Both the position numbers and the translations under genes were made by a program. A model generated the notes under the pieces. The model was not told the origin of the DNA and did not search any database. It was given only the letters and a program-made list of their open reading frames with translations. Source: Flavobacterium sp. ZT3R18 (GTDB lineage Bacteria > Bacteroidota > Bacteroidia > Flavobacteriales > Flavobacteriaceae). From it: a stretch of DNA of 64,000 nt. Positions 33,693 through 42,112 of the stretch are shown one piece after another. Each line of letters begins with the position of its first letter. The stretch's first letter is position 1. The stretch lies in the NCBI RefSeq assembly GCF_007097385.1, contig NZ_VJZS01000008.1, forward strand, positions 62,001 through 126,000, in the 5' to 3' direction.

Positions 33693-34760
33693 TTATAAAG
33701 AAAAGATTGCACCAGAACTATGATCGTATTTTGCTCCAGTAACACTTTGAAGCACGTTGATTTCATCTCTAAGTTTTAACACTCCTAGTAAAGCAAATAT
33801 TAAAGCTTCTTTGAATTCTAAAATTTTATTAGAAGGGATGATGATTTGCATTTCGGGTAAATGAAATTGAATACGTTCGATTAGGAAATCATTGTACGCT
33901 CCGCCTCCAGTTGTCAATAAAGTCCCTTTTTTATTTGGTAAAGCTAATGCGATTTGTAAAGCTACATGCTCTGTAAAAGTGTGTAATTTGTCCTCAATAG
34001 CAATTGGATAACGCTCTATTATAGGTAAAACAACTTCTTTGACAAACTCAAAACCCAAAGATTTGGGATGCTTTTTTTGATAAAAGTCTAATGCGTTCAA
34101 TTCATTTAGTAATTCAATTGAGCAATTACCGGTTCTGGAAATTCGGCCTTTGTCGTCATAATTGAATCCCAATTGATTGGCGTAAAAATTCAAAACTGTA
34201 TTTACAGGAGAAATGTCAAAGGCAATTCGATTGTTGTTTTCTTCAAATGATATATTCGAAAAACCGCCAAGATTCATACAATAATCATATTCTGAAAATA
34301 AGATGCGGTCTCCAATAGGAACCAACGGAGCACCCTGACCTCCCAATTGCACATCTTGTACTCTAAAATCACAAACGACTGTTTGTTGGGTCAATTTTGA
34401 AATTTCGGGTAAATTGCCAATTTGAAGGGTAAGTCCATTTTGAGGTTGATGCAAAATAGTATGTCCGTGTGAACAAACGGCATCTAGATTCTCTATTTTA
34501 TATTTTTTGATGAAATTAGAAATGATGGCAGCAAGCAGTATTGTGTATTCTTTGTTTAAGTTTTGAAGTTCAATTTCGGAATAAGCGACTGCCGACTTTA
34601 ATTCGTTAATCCATTTTTTGCTATAACCAATGGTTTCGCTTTCAAGGATTTCAAAAGACCAATTTTGATTATGGATAGTAAATTTTATATGCGATAAATC
34701 GACTCCGTCAAGCGAAGTGCCGGACATCACTCCAATGATGTTATAGTTTTCTGATTTCAT
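33693..34760 (-). CDS. anmK: Anhydro-N-acetylmuramic acid kinase
   Basis: 355 aa. It phosphorylates and opens 1,6-anhydroMurNAc to MurNAc-6-P in peptidoglycan recycling. The ASKHA-fold phosphate motif GVMSGTSLDGVDLS is at about 10-23. Further motifs are CSHGHTILHQP, VVCDFRVQDVQLGGQGAPLVPIGD, NLGGFSNISF and LLTTGGGAYNDFLIERI. The length is typical. It is divergent from the acyl-CoA dehydrogenase gene. Confidence 0.95.
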   Translation of the reverse strand: MKSENYNIIGVMSGTSLDGVDLSHIKFTIHNQNWSFEILESETIGYSKKWINELKSAVAYSEIELQNLNKEYTILLAAIISNFIKKYKIENLDAVCSHGHTILHQPQNGLTLQIGNLPEISKLTQQTVVCDFRVQDVQLGGQGAPLVPIGDRILFSEYDYCMNLGGFSNISFEENNNRIAFDISPVNTVLNFYANQLGFNYDDKGRISRTGNCSIELLNELNALDFYQKKHPKSLGFEFVKEVVLPIIERYPIAIEDKLHTFTEHVALQIALALPNKKGTLLTTGGGAYNDFLIERIQFHLPEMQIIIPSNKILEFKEALIFALLGVLKLRDEINVLQSVTGAKYDHSSGAIFSL

Positions 34761-34970
34761 AATATAAATTTACATTTCAAAATTAATAAATTCACAATAA
34801 AAAAGTATCTTTGACTGATTTTTTTAAATATAAATGGAGTTAATTCTAAAAACGCAAAGCAATCATCAAGGAATAATCAGGAAATACACTCTAAAAGCAA
34901 TTGCGATATTTGTTGTATTACGATTATTTTTTTATTAAAAACACAAACATACTAATTAAAAACAAGGTTT

Positions 34971-36110
34971 ATGGACTTTAATTTAACAGAAGAGCAATTA
35001 ATGATTCAACAAGCAGCTAGGGATTTTGCTCAAGCTGAATTGTTAGAAGGAGTAATTGAAAGAGATGAACACTCAAAATTTCCTACGGAGCAAGTCAAAA
35101 AAATGGCGGAGCTAGGATTTTTAGGAATGATGGTTGACCCAAAATACGGTGGTTCTGGATTAGATAGTGTTTCATACGTTCTCGCTATTACCGAAATTGC
35201 CAAAGTTGACGCTTCGGCTGCAGTAATTATGTCTGTAAATAATTCTTTGGTTTGTGCCGGAATAGAGAAGTATTGTAACGAAGAACAAAAAATGAAATAT
35301 TTAGTTCCCCTTGCCAAAGGAGAGGTAATAGGAGCTTTTTGTTTGTCGGAGCCAGAAGCAGGATCAGATGCGACTTCACAAAAAACAACAGCGATAGATA
35401 AAGGAGATCATTATTTATTGAATGGAACCAAAAACTGGATTACCAATGGTTCTTCTGCTTCAACCTATATTGTAATTGCACAAACGGATGTAGAAAAAGG
35501 ACATAAAGGGATCAATGCTTTTATAGTAGAAAAAGGTTGGGCTGGTTTTGATATTGGACCAAAAGAAAAGAAAATGGGAATTCGTGGTTCTGACACCCAT
35601 TCTTTATTATTTAATGATGTAAAAGTACCTAAGGAAAATAGAATTGGAGCCGATGGTTTTGGGTTTAATTTTGCGATGGCGGTATTAAACGGCGGACGAA
35701 TTGGTATTGCTTCTCAAGCTTTAGGAATTGCTACTGGAGCTTATGAATTGGCTTTAAAATATTCGCAAGAGCGTAAAGCTTTTGGAAAAGAAATCTTCAA
35801 GCATCAAGCGATTGCTTTTAAATTAGCGGATATGGCGACACAAATTTCAGCAGCAAAATTGTTATGTTTTAATGCGGCTTATCAAAAAGACCAAGGAATG
35901 GATATTTCTCAATCTGGAGCAATGGCCAAATTATTTGCATCTCAAACTGCAATGGACACTACTATTGAAGCTGTTCAAATTCACGGTGGAAACGGTTACG
36001 TGGCCGAGTATCACGTAGAACGTATGATGCGTGACGCAAAAATTACTCAGATTTACGAAGGAACTTCAGAAATTCAACGTATTGTAATTTCGAGAACCTT
36101 AATCGCATAA
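34971..36110 (+). CDS. Acyl-CoA dehydrogenase
   Basis: 379 aa, the standard length for short/branched-chain acyl-CoA dehydrogenases. FAD-dependent desaturation of acyl-CoA thioesters. N-terminal helical domain MDFNLTEEQLMIQQAARDFAQ; signature 1 at about 125 (GAFCLSEPEAGSDAT); GTKNWITNGSSA; RGSDTHSLLFNDVKVP; signature 2 QIHGGNGYVAEYHVERMMRDAKITQIYEGTSEIQRIVISR, where the Glu in YEGTSE is the usual catalytic base. The exact chain specificity cannot be told. Closed by a strong terminator. Confidence 0.92.
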   Translation: MDFNLTEEQLMIQQAARDFAQAELLEGVIERDEHSKFPTEQVKKMAELGFLGMMVDPKYGGSGLDSVSYVLAITEIAKVDASAAVIMSVNNSLVCAGIEKYCNEEQKMKYLVPLAKGEVIGAFCLSEPEAGSDATSQKTTAIDKGDHYLLNGTKNWITNGSSASTYIVIAQTDVEKGHKGINAFIVEKGWAGFDIGPKEKKMGIRGSDTHSLLFNDVKVPKENRIGADGFGFNFAMAVLNGGRIGIASQALGIATGAYELALKYSQERKAFGKEIFKHQAIAFKLADMATQISAAKLLCFNAAYQKDQGMDISQSGAMAKLFASQTAMDTTIEAVQIHGGNGYVAEYHVERMMRDAKITQIYEGTSEIQRIVISRTLIA

Positions 36111-36138
36111 TTGATTTCTATTCTTTAAATCGACACAT

Positions 36139-36173
36139 AAAAATCCAAACTTGAATTTCAAGTTTGGATTTTT
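36139..36173 (+). terminator. Terminator after the acyl-CoA dehydrogenase gene
   Basis: 15-bp perfect stem (36139-36153 with 36159-36173), 5-nt loop AATTT, followed by T-rich DNA, 29 bp beyond the stop. Confidence 0.88.
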
Positions 36174-36247
36174 TATTTAATGGATGCGCTTTTTAAAAGA
36201 GACTTTGTTTATTTTTACATCAATTGGCAACACACTTATAAATTGTT

Positions 36248-36925
36248 ATGTACGACGAATTAAAATATTGGTACCTTCGAGATCACAAATTATTTTGGAC
36301 ATTAAGTATGTCGCAAATCAAACAATTGTGTATCATCACGGGTTTCAAGAAAGCCAATAAAGGAGAAATTATTTATTTCTCCAATTCGGATGTTCCACGG
36401 ATTTTTCTTTTGAAAAAAGGCAGTATCAAGATCGTTGCTGTTGATGAAGAAGGAAACGAAACCATTAAAGATATTATTCAAAAAGGAGATTTGTTTGGAG
36501 AATTGACATTAGAGAATGATGCTCAGTCCAATGAATATGCAAAAGTACTTTCGGATGATGTGGCTATTTGCAGTTTTTTAATGTCGGATTTTGAGAATTT
36601 ATTGCTTCAAAATCCTAGTTTGGCGTTGTCTTACACCAAGTTTGTAGGGTTGAAAATGAAAAGGATTAAAAACAGTTACGTCAATTTAATTTCAAAAGAC
36701 GCCAAAACCAGATTGTATCAATTTCTAAAAGACTGGGCCGAAAAAGAAGGGAAACGTACCGAAAATCAAGTGGTTATTGAAAATTATCTAACCCAAAACG
36801 ATATGGCTCAAATTATTTGTACTTCCAGACAAACCGCCACTCAATTACTGAACGAGATGGAGACCAAAGGTTTATTGGTTTACAATCGTAAAGAAATAAT
36901 CATTACCGATATTACAAAACTGTAA
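36248..36925 (+). CDS. Crp/Fnr-family transcriptional regulator
   Basis: 225 aa. An N-terminal cyclic-nucleotide-binding-type beta roll (about 25-125: YFSNSDVPRIFLLKKGSIKIVAVDEEGNET and KGDLFGELTL) is joined by a dimerisation helix to a winged HTH (about 175-215: ENYLTQNDMAQIICTSRQTATQLLNEMETKGLLVYNRKEIII). No Fe-S cysteine cluster of Fnr type is seen. The roll carries GELTL where CRP has the GE(L/I) phosphate loop, but the arginine for cAMP is not obvious. It lies 108 bp upstream of the YHS-DoxX operon on the same strand and may regulate it. Confidence 0.88.
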   Translation: MYDELKYWYLRDHKLFWTLSMSQIKQLCIITGFKKANKGEIIYFSNSDVPRIFLLKKGSIKIVAVDEEGNETIKDIIQKGDLFGELTLENDAQSNEYAKVLSDDVAICSFLMSDFENLLLQNPSLALSYTKFVGLKMKRIKNSYVNLISKDAKTRLYQFLKDWAEKEGKRTENQVVIENYLTQNDMAQIICTSRQTATQLLNEMETKGLLVYNRKEIIITDITKL

Positions 36926-36960
36926 TTATCAAACTATTTTGGTTGAATTGTAAATTAGGC

Positions 36961-36993
36961 GACAATTGTCTCTGTTGATTCTAAATATCTTTG
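36961..36993 (+). promoter_or_regulatory. Promoter of the YHS-DoxX operon with overlapping palindrome
   Basis: TTG (36966-36968), 17 nt, then TATCTTTG (36986-36993) matches the flavobacterial promoter consensus. A perfect 10-bp palindrome GACAATTGTC (36961-36970) overlaps the -33 element and could be an operator. It sits 41 bp before the YHS gene. Confidence 0.5.
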
Positions 36994-37033
36994 TTGAAGA
37001 AAAAGTCAAAGTATTCATTTTAAATCAAATGCC

Positions 37034-37543
37034 ATGCAATCTGGAATTTATAAAAGTCAAAAAAACAATTTAAAAACGTGGAGTATAAATAAAACAATCT
37101 ATTTACTCATCTGTTTTATTTCATTTGCTGTTTTTGCCCAAAACGACAATAAAAGAATTGCCCAATTTAACTTAGAGAAAAAAGTCGCTATTCAAGGGTA
37201 TGACCCAGTAGCTTATTTTAACCAAAAAAAAGCGGTAAAAGGAAAGAAGGAATTAGTTGCAAATTACGAAGGCGTGATATATCAATTTTCGTCAGTAGCC
37301 AACAAAGATCTTTTTGTAAAAAATGCAGCGTCTTATGAACCGCAATACGGTGGTTGGTGTGCCTATGCCATGGGAAGTTCCGGAGAGAAAGTCGAAATTA
37401 ATCCCGAAACATTCAAGATTATTGATGGAAAATTGTTTTTGTTTTATAATGCTTATTTCAACAATACCCTAAAAAGTTGGAACAAGGAGGAGGTTAGCTT
37501 TAAAGCAAAAGCAGATGCCAATTGGAAAAAAATTATAAAATAA
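37034..37543 (+). CDS. Exported YHS-domain protein
   Basis: 169 aa. An N-terminal hydrophobic segment (about 23-37: TIYLLICFISFAVFAQ) serves as a signal peptide or anchor. A YHS-type domain follows: AIQGYDPVAYFNQKKAVKGKKELVANYEGVIYQFSSVANKDLF, with PQYGGWCAYAMGSSGEKVEINPETFKIIDGKLFLFYN at about 110-145. YHS domains bind metals, classically through cysteines and histidines; only one Cys (GGWC) is obvious here. It heads a run of closely packed genes and is 6 bp upstream of the DoxX-like gene. Function unknown, possibly metal or redox handling in the periplasm. Confidence 0.8.
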   Translation: MQSGIYKSQKNNLKTWSINKTIYLLICFISFAVFAQNDNKRIAQFNLEKKVAIQGYDPVAYFNQKKAVKGKKELVANYEGVIYQFSSVANKDLFVKNAASYEPQYGGWCAYAMGSSGEKVEINPETFKIIDGKLFLFYNAYFNNTLKSWNKEEVSFKAKADANWKKIIK

Positions 37544-37549
37544 GAAAGC

Positions 37550-37939
37550 ATGATGAAATTAATTTTAATATGGGTATTTCGGCTAACGGCAGCAATCATT
37601 CTATTGCAAACGCTGTATTTTAAATTCACAGGTGCCGAAGAAAGTGTTTATATTTTTTCTACTTTAGGAATGGAGCCCTATGGTAGAATTGGATCTGGTG
37701 TAGTCGAGTTAATCGCCGCCATTTTAATTTTGATTCCCCGTACTACTTTGTTAGGAGCTTTACTAGGAGCTGGCGTTATGCTTGGAGCCATTTTTTTGCA
37801 TCTTTTTGTATTGGGAATCGAAGTGAAAAATGATGGAGGAGAGTTGTTTATTTTGGCAATAATTACCTTTCTTTGTTGTATCGCATTGATTTATTGGAAT
37901 AAAAGTAAAATTAACAACGTTTTAAAACTGAAACTATAA
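37550..37939 (+). CDS. DoxX-like integral membrane protein
   Basis: 129 aa with four predicted transmembrane helices: about 5-22, 45-65 (GSGVVELIAAILILIP), 69-90 (LLGALLGAGVMLGAIFLHLFVLG) and 100-118. The layout, and the FKFTGAEESVYIFSTLGMEPYGRIGSGVVEL motif near the first loop, fit the DoxX/DoxD-like family of small membrane proteins linked to redox or sulfur metabolism. It directly follows the YHS gene and precedes the DinB-like gene by 1 bp. The start could be either of the two adjacent ATG codons. Confidence 0.75.
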   Translation: MMKLILIWVFRLTAAIILLQTLYFKFTGAEESVYIFSTLGMEPYGRIGSGVVELIAAILILIPRTTLLGALLGAGVMLGAIFLHLFVLGIEVKNDGGELFILAIITFLCCIALIYWNKSKINNVLKLKL

Positions 37940-37940
37940 T

Positions 37941-38429
37941 ATGTTAATTCCATCTATAAATAATAGTTTTAACGGACTGATTGATTTGTTAAATCAATTG
38001 TCCGATGAGGAGTATTCAAAATCTTGTTTTGAATTGAGTGGTTCCAGTATTGGGGAACATACTCGACATATCGTTGAAATGTTTCAATGTTTGAATCGAA
38101 ATTATGATTCTGGAATCGTGAATTACGACAAAAGAGAACGAAATGTATTGATTCAAACCAATGGTGATTTTGCCATTCAAATGATTTTGGATATCAAAAA
38201 TAGTATCGCAAAAGAGAACAAAAATCTCGAATTACAGCAAATTATTGACGGTGAAGCCATCAAAATTCAAAGCAATTATTATCGAGAATTGTTATATAAT
38301 TTAGAGCACTGTATCCATCATCAAGCATTAATAAAAGTCGCTGTTTTGAAATTTGAAAACGTAACCGTTGATGGAAATTTTGGAGTGGCCCGTTCTACAA
38401 TCGAATACAGAAATCAATGTGCACAGTAA
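37941..38429 (+). CDS. DinB-like four-helix protein
   Basis: 162 aa. Helical protein with histidines at DinB-like positions: SIGEHTRHIVEMFQCLN (about 37-53) and EHCIHHQALIKVAV (about 127-140). These could form the metal site typical of the DinB/YfiT superfamily, whose members are often metal-dependent thiol transferases or hydrolases. Sequence identity to named families is low, so this is a fold-level call. It starts 1 bp after the DoxX-like gene and its end overlaps the next gene by 13 bp, indicating translational coupling. Confidence 0.6.
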   Translation: MLIPSINNSFNGLIDLLNQLSDEEYSKSCFELSGSSIGEHTRHIVEMFQCLNRNYDSGIVNYDKRERNVLIQTNGDFAIQMILDIKNSIAKENKNLELQQIIDGEAIKIQSNYYRELLYNLEHCIHHQALIKVAVLKFENVTVDGNFGVARSTIEYRNQCAQ

Positions 38430-39127
38430 GTTTTGTTTGTACCAATGATACAATTATCATTACCTCCAATCGCGATGAAAAAGTTATTAGACCCAGTGCG
38501 ATTCCGCCCAAAAATTACACCCTGAACGGAAAAAATATTATTTATCCCAAAGATCTCAAAGCGGGTGGTACCTGGTATGTGGTTGATGAAAACGGCACTG
38601 TTTTAGTCTTGCTCAATGGAGCTGATGAAAAGCACCAACTGCAATTGCCTTATCGAAAAAGTCGGGGATTAATTGTTCTCGAAATGATTGGTAGTGCTTC
38701 GCCAAAGAGGTTTTGGGATGAAATTGATTTAGAAAAAATAGAACCTTTTACCTTAGTTTTGTTTCAGGAAAAACAGCTTTTCCAATTGCGTTGGAATGGA
38801 GTCGAAAAATCAACGGTGCTTTTAGAGATTGATAAAAATTATGTTTGGTCTTCATCGACCTTGTATTCAAAAGAGATTCGGGAGCAGCGTTCTAGTTGGT
38901 TTTATACTTTTTTAGAGTTCAATCCCGAAATTACAGCAGCTAAAATGCTTCATTTTCATCGCTATACCGAAGCGGATAACAACGAACACGGTTTGGTTAT
39001 CAATAGAAACGATGAGTTGAAAACATTGAGTATTACACAAACTGTAATCGAGAAAAACAAAGTGATGATTCATCATTTGGATTTGATTGGAGATAAAGAT
39101 TATTCAAAAACATTTATTTCTATTTAA
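38417..39127 (+). CDS. NRDE-family (TANGO2-like) protein
   Basis: 236 aa. Starts MCTVSFVCTNDTIIITSNRDEK, with the Cys2 and the NRDE motif that define the family. Further family features are GGTWYVVDENGTVLVLLNG and SRGLIVLEM. Family members have an Ntn-hydrolase-like fold with Cys2 as a potential nucleophile; the human homologue TANGO2 is linked to heme or lipid handling. The bacterial role is unclear. Overlaps the DinB-like gene by 13 bp. Confidence 0.82.
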   Translation: MCTVSFVCTNDTIIITSNRDEKVIRPSAIPPKNYTLNGKNIIYPKDLKAGGTWYVVDENGTVLVLLNGADEKHQLQLPYRKSRGLIVLEMIGSASPKRFWDEIDLEKIEPFTLVLFQEKQLFQLRWNGVEKSTVLLEIDKNYVWSSSTLYSKEIREQRSSWFYTFLEFNPEITAAKMLHFHRYTEADNNEHGLVINRNDELKTLSITQTVIEKNKVMIHHLDLIGDKDYSKTFISI

Positions 39128-39195
39128 TATAGTAACCATTCTGATTTTTACTTTTGGAAGTAAGATCCTGATAAATTTAATTTTAAATACTACCC

Positions 39196-40230
39196 TTGAA
39201 ACTATTCTTTCACAAATTGACCCACTGGGAATACTGGCCTTTTCAAATGGTGTATATACCTATCTATTTTCTTTGGGCGTATTATTCGATAAAAGCAAAA
39301 TCCGTTTTTTTCTTCAATGCATCCAATCCTACCATCAAAAATGGAGGTTTTATGATGGAAAGTAAAAAACAAATTTATAATTTGATTCCACAACACTATT
39401 ATCCAAAAACAGAACTGGTAAAAGAAGGAACTCCAGTTGATGAAATAAATAAGGTACTAGAAAATGCGGGGATTAAATACCCTTTTATTGCCAAGCCCGA
39501 TATTGGTTTGCGAGGTTCTGCAGTCAAAAAAATAGAAACTCCAGCCGATTTAAAACAGTATGCCGAAAAAGCCCATTTTGATTTTATTGTGCAGGATTTG
39601 ATTCCGTATGAAAATGAAGTAGGTGTTTTTTACGTACGCTATCCACACGAAAAGGAAGGGAGAATTACAGGCATCGTAGCTAAGGAATTTTTAATTATTA
39701 CTGGAAATGGAGTAGCGACTATTGAAGAATTGATAAAGAAAAATGCTAGATACGAATTGCAATTAAAAGTATTGAAACAAGAATACGGAAGTAAGTTACT
39801 GGAGATTTTGCCTATGGGCGAAAAAGTAAATCTTGTTCCATACGGGAATCACGCTCGTGGAGCAAAATTTTTAGATGGGAGTCATTGGGTAACACCAAAA
39901 CTGACTGCCACTTTTAACGAAATGTGTGTGCAAATTCCCGGTTTTCATTTTGGGAGACTGGATATTATGTATGATACTTTTGAAGCATTAGAACAAGGGA
40001 AAAACTTCTCGGTGGTAGAATTGAATGGGGCAGCCAGTGAACCAACTCATATTTATGATCCCAGACATAGCTTATTTTTTGCTTGGAAAGAACTTGCGCG
40101 ACACATTACCTATATGTATGAGATAAGTGTAGCCAACCATCAAAAAGGCTTTCCTTATTTGGCACACAAAGTTGGAATGAAAGAATACCGTTTACATCAA
40201 AAGCAAAGCCGTAAAATCGTTAATTTCTAA
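39196..40230 (+). CDS. ATP-grasp-fold protein (D-Ala-D-Ala-ligase-like)
   Basis: 344 aa from a TTG at 39196; an in-frame stop lies 9 bp upstream and the first ATG would cut 17 conserved-looking residues (KLTHWEYWPFQMVYIPIYF). A hydrophobic N-terminal segment (about 15-35) is followed by an ATP-grasp core: YPFIAKPDIGLRGSAVKKIE (ATP-binding lysine region), FIVQDLIPYENEVGVFYVRYP, GITGIVAKEFLIITGNG, FHFGRLDIMYD and SVVELNGAASEPTHIYDP (metal-binding Glu/Asn). This group is widespread in flavobacteria and usually annotated only by fold. It would form an ATP-dependent carboxylate-amine/thiol bond on an unknown substrate. 3 bp upstream of the LysE-like gene. Confidence 0.78.
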   Translation: MKLFFHKLTHWEYWPFQMVYIPIYFLWAYYSIKAKSVFFFNASNPTIKNGGFMMESKKQIYNLIPQHYYPKTELVKEGTPVDEINKVLENAGIKYPFIAKPDIGLRGSAVKKIETPADLKQYAEKAHFDFIVQDLIPYENEVGVFYVRYPHEKEGRITGIVAKEFLIITGNGVATIEELIKKNARYELQLKVLKQEYGSKLLEILPMGEKVNLVPYGNHARGAKFLDGSHWVTPKLTATFNEMCVQIPGFHFGRLDIMYDTFEALEQGKNFSVVELNGAASEPTHIYDPRHSLFFAWKELARHITYMYEISVANHQKGFPYLAHKVGMKEYRLHQKQSRKIVNF

Positions 40231-40233
40231 AAG

Positions 40234-40884
40234 ATGAAGTCCCTTAAAAATATAATAGTTGGATTTATTGTGAGCTTTGTGGGATCACTGCCTCTTGGAT
40301 ATTTGAATATTATTGGGGTTGAGGTTTTTTCTAAATTTGGAATGAATTCGCTAGTTTCTTATTTACTGGGGGTAATTGTAATCGAGGCAGTAGTAATTTA
40401 TTTTACAGTGATTTTTGCAAACCAATTGGCAGAAAATAAAAAATTAATGAAGAGCATTGATTTTTTTGCTGTATTTTTTCTTTTGTTGTTGGCCTATTTG
40501 TTTTATGCCCATTCCAATCAAACAGCCGAAGAACATAATTATTTGGAGGGTTATGTTCAATATTCTCCCTTTTTGATTGGAATGGTATTGTGCGGATTGA
40601 ATTTTCTTCAAATACCATTTTGGATGGCCTGGAATTTGTATTTAATGAATGCTAAATATATAAGCTTAGGCCGTAAACTTAAATTTCATTATATTTTTGG
40701 GACTTTAGTTGGGACTTTTTTTGGAATGCTAGCGGTCATAGTTCTGTTGGATTCTTTATCCCAAAAAATATTGGATTATTCAAAATGGATTATTCCAATT
40801 GTTATTCCGCTGTTTTTTGTAGTCTTGGCTTTCTTTCAAACTTTAAAAGTCTATAAAAAGTATCTGAAGAAAACTATTCGATAG
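40234..40884 (+). CDS. LysE-like integral membrane exporter
   Basis: 216 aa, six hydrophobic segments (about 8-28, 40-62, 75-93, 112-130, 145-170, 185-205). The N-terminal VSFVGSLPLGYLNIIGVEVF resembles the P-x-G region of LysE/RhtB amino-acid exporters. Substrate unknown. It is the last gene of the run starting at 37034. Its end overlaps by 11 bp the 3' end of the convergent GNAT gene. Confidence 0.68.
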   Translation: MKSLKNIIVGFIVSFVGSLPLGYLNIIGVEVFSKFGMNSLVSYLLGVIVIEAVVIYFTVIFANQLAENKKLMKSIDFFAVFFLLLLAYLFYAHSNQTAEEHNYLEGYVQYSPFLIGMVLCGLNFLQIPFWMAWNLYLMNAKYISLGRKLKFHYIFGTLVGTFFGMLAVIVLLDSLSQKILDYSKWIIPIVIPLFFVVLAFFQTLKVYKKYLKKTIR

Positions 40885-41446
40885 ATGATTGGTTCATGTC
40901 GTACCCCAAAATGAAATAGTTGTTATTGTTGAATTGGAAATCGCCAATAATCGCCCATTTTAGTTTTTCTGTATGCGCTTTTTGAGAAGGTATATTGGTT
41001 TGGTTGATGAAGGTAATACTCACTGGAAATCTTTTTAAAAGGTGGGTTCTCATAAAGTCAAAGAAAGGATTAATCAAACCTTTTCCCCTGTATTTTTTGT
41101 CAATACAAATAGGTCCGTATTGAAAAGTATTGGTTGCAGTAAGTTTAAAACCTTTGAATGAAAGTCCAGGAAGCATTGGGGTCATGTGATTAAAAATAGC
41201 CCATTGACTGAAATAATCCCAGCTGGCAGCAAAAATATAAGCAATGATTTTGTTGTCATCTTTGGCAATAAACAAACCTTCTTGACTAATTACTTCTTGG
41301 AGTTGCTCAACAGAAAAAGGAGTCGTTACAAATCCGGAAGCTTTTTCTTCTTCAGTCATATTAGACACCAAATAAAGGCCTTGTAATGCCAGTACACCTT
41401 CTATGTCTGTGTTTTTTGCTACTTCAAATTGTATGTTTTTAATCAT
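40874..41446 (-). CDS. GNAT-family N-acetyltransferase
   Basis: 190 aa. GNAT core: FEVAKNTDIEGVLALQ at the start, KIIAYIFAAS (beta 4), then the acetyl-CoA pyrophosphate loop YGPICIDKKYRGKGLINPFFDFM at about 120-142 (R-x-x-G-x-G/A type: KYRGKGL), and SITFINQTNIPSQKAHTEKL. Substrate unknown. Convergent with the LysE-like gene, overlapping tails by 11 bp. Confidence 0.8.
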   Translation of the reverse strand: MIKNIQFEVAKNTDIEGVLALQGLYLVSNMTEEEKASGFVTTPFSVEQLQEVISQEGLFIAKDDNKIIAYIFAASWDYFSQWAIFNHMTPMLPGLSFKGFKLTATNTFQYGPICIDKKYRGKGLINPFFDFMRTHLLKRFPVSITFINQTNIPSQKAHTEKLKWAIIGDFQFNNNNYFILGYDMNQSSIE

Positions 41447-41522
41447 TTTTATGGATTCTAGTTGGGTTAGTTCGTTGCAAAAATAAGTAAAAGTCTAGTG
41501 TCGTTTTTTAAATATTTAAGTA

Positions 41523-41969
41523 TTATTTCACTTCAATTGTATCTTTTAGGATTTGGATTTCTTCTTTCGGTTCCTTAATTCGTATGTTTATCGTTTTATA
41601 TTCCCATACTGTTCCGTTCTTTTCAGCCGAAATGTCCATTTTTCCTTTTCCTTTGCTTCCTTTTATTCGTATTGATAACGCTACTGAATTATTATTGTTT
41701 GAATAAATCGCATTCCCTTCAAAAATAGCTAATTTATCAATCGGTTCTATTGCTCCAAGAACCTCCAAAACTCTTTCGTTAGTTTTTGCTTTCTCAATTG
41801 CTTTTTCATAAAGTGAATCGTCCGAATACGCTTGAGCAATATCAGTTATATTTCCATCTATAGTTGAAGATAAAAAAAATCCAAATAAAAGTAAAAACAG
41901 CAATGTTGGTAAAGACCATTTCCAATTTCTGCTCCACCAATTTTTCTTAACTATTAATTCATTGTCCAT
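41523..41969 (-). CDS. Coa1-like membrane-anchored protein
   Basis: 148 aa. Cytoplasmic N-terminus with paired Trp (KNWWSRNWKWSLPTLLFLLLFGFFLSS), one transmembrane helix (about 18-36), then a periplasmic domain with YEKAIEKAKTNERVLEVLGAIEPIDKLAIFEGNAIYSNNNN, IRIKGSKGKGKMDISAEKNGTVWEY and ending IQILKDTIEVK. The NERVLEVLG...G.GNA..SIKGSKGKG pattern is that of the cytochrome-c-oxidase assembly factor Coa1 superfamily, common in Bacteroidota as small standalone membrane proteins. A role in oxidase assembly is only inferred. Confidence 0.72.
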   Translation of the reverse strand: MDNELIVKKNWWSRNWKWSLPTLLFLLLFGFFLSSTIDGNITDIAQAYSDDSLYEKAIEKAKTNERVLEVLGAIEPIDKLAIFEGNAIYSNNNNSVALSIRIKGSKGKGKMDISAEKNGTVWEYKTINIRIKEPKEEIQILKDTIEVK

Positions 41970-42100
41970 ATTTGCTATTTTGATTTAAAGTATGCTGCGG
42001 TTGATTTGTATTTATAGAGTTTCGCTTTTTCTAGATATTTAGAAAAGGTTACGAATGTATTTTTAATATTTTAAAATTACTGTTTTTTAACTGTTTTGAC

Positions 42101-42108
42101 TATTTTTG
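42101..42108 (+). promoter_or_regulatory. -7 element placed for a (near-)leaderless SDR transcript
   Basis: TATTTTTG at 42101-42108 fits TAnnTTTG and ends only 4 bp before the ATG at 42113. A weak -33 (CTG at 42080-42082) is 18 nt upstream. The predicted start of transcription coincides with the start codon. Confidence 0.45.
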
Positions 42109-42112
42109 CCCT

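Noticed and set aside
39087..39365. A 92-codon plus-strand frame overlapping the end of the NRDE gene and the start of the ATP-grasp gene
   Set aside because: It overlaps two better-supported genes in another frame and shows no domain.
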